Shown here piece after piece: positions 16,892 to 23,630 of a stretch of 44,323 nt of DNA (position 1 is the first letter of the stretch; the number at the start of each line of letters is the position of its first letter). The stretch comes from an uncultured Muribaculaceae bacterium (lineage in GTDB: Bacteria > Bacteroidota > Bacteroidia > Bacteroidales > Muribaculaceae): NCBI GenBank assembly GCA_947632485.1, contig CANRPJ010000025.1, positions 1 to 44,323 on the forward strand, given 5' to 3'. A model generated the notes under the pieces. The model made no database searches and was not told where the DNA came from. It was given only the letters and a program-made list of their open reading frames with translations. Position numbers and translations under genes: made by a program.

Positions 16892-17687
16892 CCTGCGGGG
16901 TCGCCTGGCGATAGTTACGGGTGCCTGCTCCGGCATCGGGCTGCAGTTTGCGCGCGTTCTGGCTGCTTCGGGTGCGGATCTGCTAATGGTAAGCAATCGC
17001 CCCAAGGAGCTTGCCGAGGCCGCCTCCGCGCTTGCCCGGGAGACTGGAGTAAAGGCCTACGCCCTGCCGCTCGACCTCACGGAGGCTTCGGCCGCCGATG
17101 CGATAGTGGCTGAATGCGGCAGGATTGGCCGCCGGCCCTACGTGCTGGTGAACAATGCCGGCATCTTCTCTTTTAATACTGTGCTCGATACTCCTGCCGG
17201 TAAGATCGACTGCTTTATCCGCCTTCATGTGGAGGCAGTGACGCGCCTGAGCATCGCCATAGGCCGCATGATGGCGGAGGCTGGCGAGGGTTATATCCTG
17301 AATATGAGTTCAATGGCCTGCTGGACTCCTATGCCCGGCATAGCGATGTATTCCGCTACCAAGGCCTATATACGCAATTTCTCGCGGGCTTTGCGCCTTG
17401 AGCTCCGCGATAGCGGAGTGATGGTGTTGGCGGCCTGTCCGGGCGGTATCGCTACCGATTTGTTCGGGCTTCCTGAGAATCTGAAAAAGCTCGCCTTGCG
17501 GCTCCACGCCATAGAACGCCCGGAAGATTTCACGCGCAAGGCGCTGAAGAGGCTTCTCAAGGGTAAGAAACAGTATGTCAACGGGCTGATCAACCGCATC
17601 GGCATCGTGTTCGTAGGAGCTATGCCGGAGGGCGTGCGCGTGCAGATCAAGCGCAGGATGCTCGACCGAAATATTCGTAGACCATGA
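16875..17687 (+). CDS. Short-chain dehydrogenase 1, candidate hydroxysteroid dehydrogenase
   Basis: Classical SDR of 270 aa. The cofactor motif TGACSGIG is at 15-22, NNAG at 93-96, and the catalytic Ser near 145-146 with Y159 and K163 (Y-x3-K). The C-terminal region is basic with a hydrophobic patch, reminiscent of membrane-associated 17-beta-HSD/ketoreductase types. N41 and R42 at the end of beta-2 suggest NADP(H). It overlaps the flavin reductase by 17 bp and SDR 2 by 4 bp. The substrate is inferred from context only: oxidation or reduction of a C3 (or C7/C12/C17) hydroxyl on a steroid. Another ketoreductase role is possible. Confidence 0.85.
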   Translation: MARLSNLRGRLAIVTGACSGIGLQFARVLAASGADLLMVSNRPKELAEAASALARETGVKAYALPLDLTEASAADAIVAECGRIGRRPYVLVNNAGIFSFNTVLDTPAGKIDCFIRLHVEAVTRLSIAIGRMMAEAGEGYILNMSSMACWTPMPGIAMYSATKAYIRNFSRALRLELRDSGVMVLAACPGGIATDLFGLPENLKKLALRLHAIERPEDFTRKALKRLLKGKKQYVNGLINRIGIVFVGAMPEGVRVQIKRRMLDRNIRRP

Positions 17688-18397
17688 GCGGCCAGGTGCT
17701 CCTGACCGGCGCTACCGGGGGCATTGGGCGCGAGATAGCCGCCGCGCTTGCCTCTGCGGGAGAGAGCCTTATCTTAGGCTGCCGGAATGCAGAGAAGGCC
17801 CGTAGCCTGGTTGCTGCTCTTCCCGGTGAGCACGAGGTTGTGGAGATTGATCTGGCAAGCGAGAAGAGCGTAAGAGCCGCTGTGGCAGCCCTGGAGGGGA
17901 AGAAACTGAAAGGTATTATCCACAATGCCGGCACTATGGAGCGCCGTTTCCGCACCGATGAGCAGGGACGGGAGATGACTATGGCCGTAAACTACTGGAA
18001 TACACAGCTTCTGACCGAGCTCCTTCTGCCCCGGCTGGAGGAAGGAGGCCGCATTGTGTTCACTACTTCGCTTACGAGATATATTCCTTTCTTGAGCAAG
18101 TCTCCGGAGGTACGGGAGAAGGATTTCAGTCAACTTCTTACCTACGCACGGTCGAAAAAGGCTCTTACGCGCTATGCCGCGGCATTGGCGGCGCAAGGCG
18201 TGGGGGTGAATTGCGCTGACCCGGGCGTGGTCGATACGGGCATGATAAGTATGGACCGTTGGTTTGATCCGCTTGCTGACCTGTTCTTCCGTCCCTTTAT
18301 CCGCAGTGCCCGGAAAGGTGCGGAACCGGCGCTTCGGGCCTTCTCATCGCCCCGCACGGGCCGGATTTTCTGCCGCCGTCGCACCCACCGCCTGTAA
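17684..18397 (+). CDS. Short-chain dehydrogenase 2, candidate hydroxysteroid dehydrogenase
   Basis: A 237-aa SDR of the retinol-dehydrogenase-like type. TGATGGIG lies at 8-15, R34 in GCRN suggests NADP(H), NAG is at 81-83, and the catalytic residues are S129, Y154 and K158. The end (RRRTHRL) is short and basic. It overlaps SDR 1 by 4 bp (ATGA), the signature of translational coupling. Two SDRs of different subtypes in one operon suggest opposite stereochemistry at one position (for example 3-alpha and 3-beta), but this is inference. The operon ends here. No terminator hairpin is evident in the 95 bp before the next gene. Confidence 0.83.
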   Translation: MSGQVLLTGATGGIGREIAAALASAGESLILGCRNAEKARSLVAALPGEHEVVEIDLASEKSVRAAVAALEGKKLKGIIHNAGTMERRFRTDEQGREMTMAVNYWNTQLLTELLLPRLEEGGRIVFTTSLTRYIPFLSKSPEVREKDFSQLLTYARSKKALTRYAAALAAQGVGVNCADPGVVDTGMISMDRWFDPLADLFFRPFIRSARKGAEPALRAFSSPRTGRIFCRRRTHRL

Positions 18398-18491
18398 TCT
18401 TTACAGTCCCTGCACCTGATCGCGATAGCTCTACTAATGAATTAACCCTAATTTATTATGTTTTTGTATTACTAAGCTATCAGAAGAAATC

Positions 18492-18881
18492 ATGAGAATT
18501 GAGCACATAGCAATATGGGTACGCGATATAGAACGCACCCGTCAGTTTTTCGAGACATATTTTGATGCTGAAGCATCAGATCGCTATGATAACTCCAAAG
18601 GGTTCAGTTCATACTTCCTGACATTTCCCAATGGTAATACTCGTTTGGAGATCATGCAGTCCATTGAAATTCCTAACGATGTAAAATGCTCTACTAAGCC
18701 GGTGACAGGTATGGGGCATATCGCTTTTTCGCTTGGATCAAAAGAGACTGTAGACCACCTTACGGATTTGATTGTCAGTGCCGGGCATAATCTGCTGAGC
18801 GGTCCACGAATCACCGGTGACGGATATTATGAAAGTTGTCTGTGTATATTCGATGACTTCATAATAGAACTGACAGTGTAA
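18492..18881 (+). CDS. VOC-family (glyoxalase/bleomycin-resistance fold) protein
   Basis: A 129-aa two-module VOC protein. It opens with the classic IEHIAIWVRDIERTRQFFETYF, has MGHIAFSL at the start of the second module, and ends FDDFIIELTV with a metal-ligand Glu position. His4 or His5, the internal Glu and the second-module His fit a metal-binding glyoxalase-like site. Members include glyoxalases, dioxygenases and resistance proteins, so no substrate is assigned. The gene is AT-richer than the operon before it, and tag follows after 23 bp, so the two look co-transcribed and perhaps acquired together. Confidence 0.82.
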   Translation: MRIEHIAIWVRDIERTRQFFETYFDAEASDRYDNSKGFSSYFLTFPNGNTRLEIMQSIEIPNDVKCSTKPVTGMGHIAFSLGSKETVDHLTDLIVSAGHNLLSGPRITGDGYYESCLCIFDDFIIELTV

Positions 18882-18904
18882 CTTATATTTATTGGCGCAG
18901 TGAT

Positions 18905-19492
18905 ATGACCATGGTTCGTAGACTAATACGCTGTCCTTGGTGTGGAACAGACCCTGATTATGTGAAATATCACGATGACGAATGGGGACGGCTTATAACT
19001 GACGATAAGGCCCTCTTTGAATTTCTTACACTCGAAAGTGCCCAAGCCGGGCTTGCATGGATAACTATTCTCCGGAAACGGGAGGGCTACCGCACTGCCT
19101 TCAGGAATTTTGACTATGACGCTGTGGCATCTATGACTCCGGAAGATGAAGAAAACCTGTTATCTTTTGATGGTATTGTCAAGAACCGTCTCAAGATTCA
19201 CGCCGCCATAGTAAATGCCCGTTGTTTCAAATCTGTAGTGGCAGAGTACGGATCGTTTTATAACTATATAATCAGTTTCTTCCCGGAACATGAGAGGATC
19301 GTGAATGATGTTCCGGACATAGAATCTGTCCCCACATCATCGCCAATCTCTGATGCTATCAGCAAGGATATGAAACGTAGGGGATTCAAGTTTTTCGGCA
19401 CAATAACTTGTTATGCCTTCCTTCAGGCTGCCGGATTTATCGATGACCATCTTAACTCATGTCACTGTAAAAACAAGGATAACACAATCTAA
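18905..19492 (+). CDS. tag: DNA-3-methyladenine glycosylase I
   Basis: Base-excision repair enzyme that removes 3-methyladenine from alkylated DNA. 195 aa, normal length. The TagI zinc ligands are visible as C10, H23, H182 and C186, with the same spacing as in E. coli Tag. Conserved stretches include YHDDEWGRL, LTLESAQAGLAWITILRKRE and GFKFFGTITCYAFLQAAG. An alternative start two codons downstream (ATG 18911) is possible. Preceded closely by the VOC gene. AT-rich compared with neighbouring housekeeping genes. Confidence 0.93.
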   Translation: MTMVRRLIRCPWCGTDPDYVKYHDDEWGRLITDDKALFEFLTLESAQAGLAWITILRKREGYRTAFRNFDYDAVASMTPEDEENLLSFDGIVKNRLKIHAAIVNARCFKSVVAEYGSFYNYIISFFPEHERIVNDVPDIESVPTSSPISDAISKDMKRRGFKFFGTITCYAFLQAAGFIDDHLNSCHCKNKDNTI

Positions 19493-19505
19493 ACGAGACT
19501 AAACA

Positions 19506-19625
19506 TTGGAACCAAAAACAAACTTTAAGGTAGATAAGAGCAAATGCATTAAGTGCGGAAAATGTCTTAATACATGCTCAGGTCTTGTGCTGCAATGGGG
19601 AGTAGGTTTTTTACTAAGGGTATAG
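19506..19625 (+). pseudogene. 5' fragment of a ferredoxin-type 4Fe-4S protein gene, cut by a repeat
   Basis: From a TTG at 19506 the frame encodes about 31 residues containing CIKCGKCLNTC, the complete C-x2-C-x2-C-x3-C motif of a bacterial ferredoxin domain. It then runs into a 79-bp hairpin repeat (19605-19683) and stops at 19623. In intact proteins such an N-terminal ferredoxin domain usually precedes a flavin or nitroreductase domain. That part is missing downstream. I read this as a gene remnant whose 3' part was replaced at the repeat. It sits 14 bp after tag. Confidence 0.55.
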
Positions 19626-19683
19626 GCCGTGTCCCCGAGTTGTACTCGGGGTTACCGTCAGATGCCTACTCCATGGGCATAAT
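19605..19683 (+). repeat. REP-like double-hairpin element, copy 1
   Basis: 79 bp, nearly identical to 20133-20211. Contains a CCCCGAGT/ACTCGGGG stem, the core GGTTACCGTCAGA, and a second stem around CCATGGGC that is less perfect in this copy. Related elements lie at 36677-36762 and, in reverse, near 19979-20026. Confidence 0.85.
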
Positions 19684-19798
19684 CGACCATAAATGCAACT
19701 TTAGGTTTGAAAAATTTGATAAAGAGAAATCTTTTAAGACAAATTCCAATATTTTAAGCTATTTCACTTGTTTATGAGACACAAAGGAATTATCTTTG

Positions 19799-19898
19799 CA
19801 TTGGAGAATTCCACCCGACCCAGATAGTGGCCCGGATTCGTTCCCCCCACTGGTGGTCAAAATTAGAGGTTATTTCAGATAGCCTCTAATTTTGTTTA
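19799..19898 (+). ncRNA. Possible small RNA of about 95 nt
   Basis: TTG (19768-19770), a 20-bp spacer and TATCTTTG (19791-19798) form a good promoter. About 60 bp further on is an 11-bp perfect stem (19859-19869/19883-19893) running into a T-rich tract. The interval cannot encode a protein of note and contains a C-rich central region with CCAC/GTGG pairing potential. It matches no RNA family I recognise. The alternative is the remnant of an insertion-sequence end. Confidence 0.25.
19859..19897 (+). terminator. Strong terminator hairpin
   Basis: Perfect 11-bp stem (19859-19869 with 19883-19893), 13-nt loop. The AT-rich base of the stem gives T-runs on both strands, so it could work in either direction. 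Confidence 0.7.
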
Positions 19899-20120
19899 AT
19901 CGCTATACGTATAATCATATACGTATGTAGCCGAATAAATGTAATACGGTATTGCAAAACCTTGGAGTCAAGAGGATAGCACCCGCAGCGCGGGTGCCTG
20001 AAGGTAACCGTGGGTGTTAACCCGCGGAATGAGCTCTTCCAATATTTTGAACCCCGGAGGGGTGACTGATTCCTCCACTAATTAAATGATTGAGAATGTC
20101 TTAGTTGCTTGCAATCAGGC

Positions 20121-20211
20121 ACCCACGCTGTGGGTTTTTTACTAAGGGTATAGGCCATGCCCCCGAGTTGCACTCGGGGTTACCGTCAGATGCCCATTCC
20201 ATGGGCATAAT
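20121..20211 (+). repeat. REP-like triple-hairpin element, copy 2
   Basis: Starts with an ACCCAC/GTGGGT hairpin (20121-20135). Positions 20133-20211 then repeat copy 1, with a perfect 8-bp CCCCGAGT/ACTCGGGG stem and a 7-bp TGCCCAT/ATGGGCA stem around the core GGTTACCGTCAGA. Confidence 0.85.
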
Positions 20212-20248
20212 TTCAAGTTCTACAGCCCTGTTAACCAGACAGTATGAG

Positions 20249-21121
20249 TCAGGGGAGGCGGATGTCGGCGGTCACGGGGTAGTGGTCCGACGGAGTGCGG
20301 ACAGTAACCTCCTCGCCCGGAGTCCAGTAGGTGTCGGTTATCACCTCGTAGCGGTCAGTGTTGATGCCCGGTGTCAGGAAGATGTGGTCGATGCGCTCGG
20401 TTGTCCAGCGCTCGGGGTGATAGTCATGCCAGGTGCCATTGAGGGCGTAGCGGACGGTGGCAGCCTCGTAAGCGTCGCTCATGCCTGAAGAAACCACTTC
20501 GGCATATGGCTCTTCCGTCTGGTCTACATTGAAATCGCCCGTAAGGATAGCCGGCAGTTCAGGCCCGAACTCCTTCATCTTCTTTACGATAAGGCGGCAA
20601 CTCTCCACCCTTGCCTGGCGCCCGATATGATCCATGTGGAGGTTGAAGAAGAGGAACTCCTTGCCCGTTTTCAGATCTTGAAAATGCCCCCACGTGCAGA
20701 TACGCGGTAGGGCGGCGTCCCAGCCTTTTCCGGGCTTTTCCGGGGTCTCGGAAAGCCAGAAATCGCCGTGGTCGAGGAGCTTGAAGCGGTCGGTATTGTA
20801 GTAGATGGCGGCGTGTTCGCCCTTCTGTTTGCCGTCTGTTCGTCCCACTCCAATGTGGGCGAATCCCGGCAGAAGCGCGTCGAGGTCAGCGAGCTGGTGA
20901 GCGAGTCCCTCCTGAGTGCCGAAAATCTCGAATCCGTGGCGCTTGATCACCGTAGCTATCTGAGGAGCACGACGTTTCCAGCCGTTGCCGGCGATAGAAT
21001 CATCTCGATTGTCATAACGCAAATTATATGAAGCCACGCGTATCGGTGCGTCGGCGCTCTGAGCATCGGCGGCGAAGAAGGCAGCCGAGAGAGCCATGAG
21101 GGTCAAAACGAATTTAAGCAT
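20249..21121 (-). CDS. Secreted endonuclease/exonuclease/phosphatase-family hydrolase
   Basis: A 290-aa protein with a signal peptide (about 1-21) and an EEP (DNase I-like) metal-dependent phosphoesterase fold. Visible motifs are IRVASYNLRYDN, GTQEG (catalytic Glu), FNLHMDH, LTGDFNVD, ERIDHIF and SDHYPV (catalytic Asp-His). All active-site blocks are intact. Secreted EEP proteins in Bacteroidales may hydrolyse nucleic acids, phosphodiesters or sphingolipid-type substrates, so none is assigned. The open frame reaches a TTG at 21127, but ATG 21121 fits the signal peptide. It is divergent from the barrel receptor. TAACTTTG (minus strand, plus 21132-21125) is a -7 box that would give an almost leaderless mRNA. 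Confidence 0.85.
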   Translation of the reverse strand: MLKFVLTLMALSAAFFAADAQSADAPIRVASYNLRYDNRDDSIAGNGWKRRAPQIATVIKRHGFEIFGTQEGLAHQLADLDALLPGFAHIGVGRTDGKQKGEHAAIYYNTDRFKLLDHGDFWLSETPEKPGKGWDAALPRICTWGHFQDLKTGKEFLFFNLHMDHIGRQARVESCRLIVKKMKEFGPELPAILTGDFNVDQTEEPYAEVVSSGMSDAYEAATVRYALNGTWHDYHPERWTTERIDHIFLTPGINTDRYEVITDTYWTPGEEVTVRTPSDHYPVTADIRLP

Positions 21122-21144
21122 AGGCAAAGTTAAGATTTTTTTCG

Positions 21145-21175
21145 TTGCCCGCGAACAGGATTTTGCTTACATTTG
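21145..21175 (+). promoter_or_regulatory. Promoter of the first barrel-receptor gene
   Basis: TTG (21145-21147), a 20-bp spacer and TACATTTG (21168-21175), with the ATG 25 bp later. A 17-bp sequence covering the -33 area (21133-21149) recurs at 23573-23589 ahead of the GH92 gene. Confidence 0.6.
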
Positions 21176-21200
21176 TTGCGTCTGACTTAACTGCTTTACT

Positions 21201-23537
21201 ATGACGGTAATTTCTAATAGACTTCTGCTATTTATCGTGGCATTGGCTACCTTCAGTCTGCCGGCGAGAGCTCAGAATCAAGCTGATGTTTCCGGCAGGG
21301 TTGTTGATGACTCCGGGAGCCCTCTCAATCTCGCTACGGTAAAGCTGCTTTCTCTGCCTGATTCTGTTCCGGTCGGCGGAGCATGGACTGATGCAGACGG
21401 GAGCTTCCATGTATCATTGAAGGGAAATGTGAAGCAGTTTGCGATGGAGGCTTCTTTCTTAGGCTATGAATCGGTCTGCAAAGAGGGTAAGCCGGGAGAT
21501 AACGGCACAATCGTACTCATGCCCTCCGCACAGGGGCTTGATGAGGTGGTGGTGACGCATCGGGTAGCTCCTTTCAAACTTAAGGGCGAGGGTGTGATAG
21601 TCGATGTAGCCGGGTCTCCATTGGCTGATGTGGGCAACGGGGAACAGCTCCTCAATATGATTCCAGGTCTGGCAGGAAGTGGAGCCGACTGGACGGTGTT
21701 CGGCCGGGAAGGCGTTGAGGTCTATATCAATGGCCGTAAGGTCAGAACGCCGGTCGATGTGTCGCTGCTCTCGGCGGCTGATATCCAGAATGTAGAGGTG
21801 ATAGCAAATCCGGGCGTGAAATATAATGCCGATGTGAAAGGAGTGATCCGGATTCGCACGAAGAGAAAGAAAGGCGAGGGGTGGAGCATCTATGCCACAA
21901 GCATGAACCGCTTTTCCGAAGCATGCGATTTCTCCGACCAGCTGACCGCCTCCTGGAGGCGTGGAAATGTAGATGTCTCGGCTACTTTATGGGGTTCCCA
22001 CGAGAGATATATCTGGAATACTCAAAGCCGAAATACTTCTGATCCTGGGGGACCATGGATCTTTAGTTTTGACCAACGTAGTCGCGGTCACTCTACCCGG
22101 CTTATGGGTCAGGCATCGGTTGCCTGGAATCCAACTCCTGCAAGTTCGCTTGGACTCCGGTGGAGAATTCTCGATACGCCGGATAAGAAAGGCTATAGTG
22201 ATTTCTACGGAACGATGACCCTTGCGGGCTCAACTACCGATGATCTGAGAAGTCTCGGCAGAGATAGGGTCAAATCGCGTCCTGACAATCTGTTGAACGC
22301 CTACTATTCGCTTACGAGCGGCGCCGTGCAGTGGAATTTTAATATCGACTGGCTCCAGAATGCCGCTACTACTGATGAGAGGGTGGAGGAAACAGATCCG
22401 CGGGGCGACCGCACGATAGTGTCTGGCAGTCATGTAAGAAATCGGCTTCTCGCCGTCAAGACCGATCTCTCGGCACAGGCCGGAGCGGGTAGTATAGATG
22501 GCGGGGCGGAGTGGAATCTGACGCTACGCAACGATAACTCCGCCACCACTGCCGAAGGCCTGGAGGGGCTTACCCTTGGAATGCGCCAAAGCTCTTACGC
22601 TCTCTACGCAAGCTATACGCTACCGACAAAAGCCGGAGTGTTCAATGCTGGACTAAGGTATGAATATCTGCATTTTGCCTATTATGGGTATGGTTCAGAC
22701 GAGCAGCTCGATGAAAAGCAAATCTACAGTAATCTCTTCCCTTCGGCAACGTGGCAGATGCAGTTCGGCAATGTCGGAGTGCAGTTGGCATGGACTATGC
22801 GCCATCAGCAGCCCTCATACTCGGCTCTTGACGGAGCGATGCATTACAATGACCGCTATACCTACAGCTCCGGGAATCCCTGGCTTAAGCCTGAAACCAC
22901 CAATGATATCAGCTTGGCGGCAGTGTGGAGCTGGCTGCAGGTGCAGTGCAGCTACCAGAACTCGCGCGATGCGATCCGCCAGTGGGTAATACCTTATAAT
23001 CAGTACGGCTGTGTGCTCAATTATATGGTTAACCTTCCCCGGCTTCAGAGCTTTTCGCTATATGCTGCGGCCGCTCCGAAAATAGGAAGATGGAGCCCGG
23101 TGGTAACTGCCGGAGTGAACCGCGTATGGATCAATTCCGGCGATCTGGAGAATGGTTTCGCAGCTCACCCGCGCTTTATGCTCAATTGGGATAATATGCT
23201 GACGCTGCCTAAGTCTTGGTCTGTTACTGCCTCAATAGATTATTCGAGCATGGGCAATAATGATGTATTCAGATCAATGCGCAATGAATGGGGAGTAGAT
23301 CTGTCGGTCACTAAATCATTTGCCGGGAAAAGATTCTCGATTCAGCTCGCGGCAGATGATATTTTCGATTCCCGCAGGTCGGTTATGATTGGAAATTTCG
23401 GAAAGGTTAAGACTTGGCAAAGTGCGGTTTCCGACAGCAGGCAGATCGTTCTTACGCTTACCTACCGCATCAATGCGCGCCAAAGCCGCTATCAGGGTCA
23501 GGGAGCGGGAGAGACCGAGAAGGAGCGACTGAAATAG
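21201..23537 (+). CDS. OMP_b-brl-type outer-membrane receptor (TonB-receptor-like)
   Basis: A 778-aa protein with a signal peptide (1-24), a carboxypeptidase-regulatory-like beta-sandwich (about 28-110, VSGRVVDDSGSPLNLATVKLLS), the junction motif LDEVVVTH, a plug-like segment (GVEVYINGRKV, IQNVEVIANPGVKYNADVKGVIRIRTKRKK) and a C-terminal beta-barrel (about 225-770, many alternating aromatic strands). This is the OMP_b-brl_3 group, not a classical SusC (no SusD follows). Ligand unknown. A GH92 mannosidase lies 93 bp downstream, so mannose-containing glycan import or sensing is a reasonable guess. A similar protein is encoded at 36.9-39.2 kb. Confidence 0.85.
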   Translation: MTVISNRLLLFIVALATFSLPARAQNQADVSGRVVDDSGSPLNLATVKLLSLPDSVPVGGAWTDADGSFHVSLKGNVKQFAMEASFLGYESVCKEGKPGDNGTIVLMPSAQGLDEVVVTHRVAPFKLKGEGVIVDVAGSPLADVGNGEQLLNMIPGLAGSGADWTVFGREGVEVYINGRKVRTPVDVSLLSAADIQNVEVIANPGVKYNADVKGVIRIRTKRKKGEGWSIYATSMNRFSEACDFSDQLTASWRRGNVDVSATLWGSHERYIWNTQSRNTSDPGGPWIFSFDQRSRGHSTRLMGQASVAWNPTPASSLGLRWRILDTPDKKGYSDFYGTMTLAGSTTDDLRSLGRDRVKSRPDNLLNAYYSLTSGAVQWNFNIDWLQNAATTDERVEETDPRGDRTIVSGSHVRNRLLAVKTDLSAQAGAGSIDGGAEWNLTLRNDNSATTAEGLEGLTLGMRQSSYALYASYTLPTKAGVFNAGLRYEYLHFAYYGYGSDEQLDEKQIYSNLFPSATWQMQFGNVGVQLAWTMRHQQPSYSALDGAMHYNDRYTYSSGNPWLKPETTNDISLAAVWSWLQVQCSYQNSRDAIRQWVIPYNQYGCVLNYMVNLPRLQSFSLYAAAAPKIGRWSPVVTAGVNRVWINSGDLENGFAAHPRFMLNWDNMLTLPKSWSVTASIDYSSMGNNDVFRSMRNEWGVDLSVTKSFAGKRFSIQLAADDIFDSRRSVMIGNFGKVKTWQSAVSDSRQIVLTLTYRINARQSRYQGQGAGETEKERLK

Positions 23538-23599
23538 ATTGTAGAAAGGGTATTCAGCTTTCCCGGGCTTAGAGATTTTTTTCGTTGCCGATGAATAGC

Positions 23600-23607
23600 T
23601 ATCTTTG
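23600..23607 (+). promoter_or_regulatory. -7 box of the GH92 gene
   Basis: TATCTTTG at 23600-23607 fits TAnnTTTG, 23 bp before the ATG. The -33 area is only a T-run. The 17-bp sequence at 23573-23589 is shared with the region before the barrel receptor. Confidence 0.5.
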
Positions 23608-23630
23608 CAGAAAGATGCTTTTTGAAGATT

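Larger units (their letters stand above)
19684..20132. other. Non-coding AT-rich stretch with repeats
   Basis: No supported gene. It holds a possible promoter (19768-19798), a terminator hairpin (19859-19897), and a reverse-oriented REP-like element at 19979-20026: an 8-bp stem at 19979-19986/19990-19997, the inverted core GGTAACC, and a second stem at 20009-20026. A short ACCCC/GGGGT hairpin follows at 20051-20063. Short open frames here have no family resemblance. Confidence 0.6.

Noticed and set aside
19574..19777. 67-codon frame after tag
   Set aside because: Its start and middle are repeat sequence in a different frame from the ferredoxin fragment, and the rest has no family resemblance.
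20105..20488. 127-codon plus-strand frame
   Set aside because: The first part is the REP element and the rest is antisense to the EEP hydrolase.
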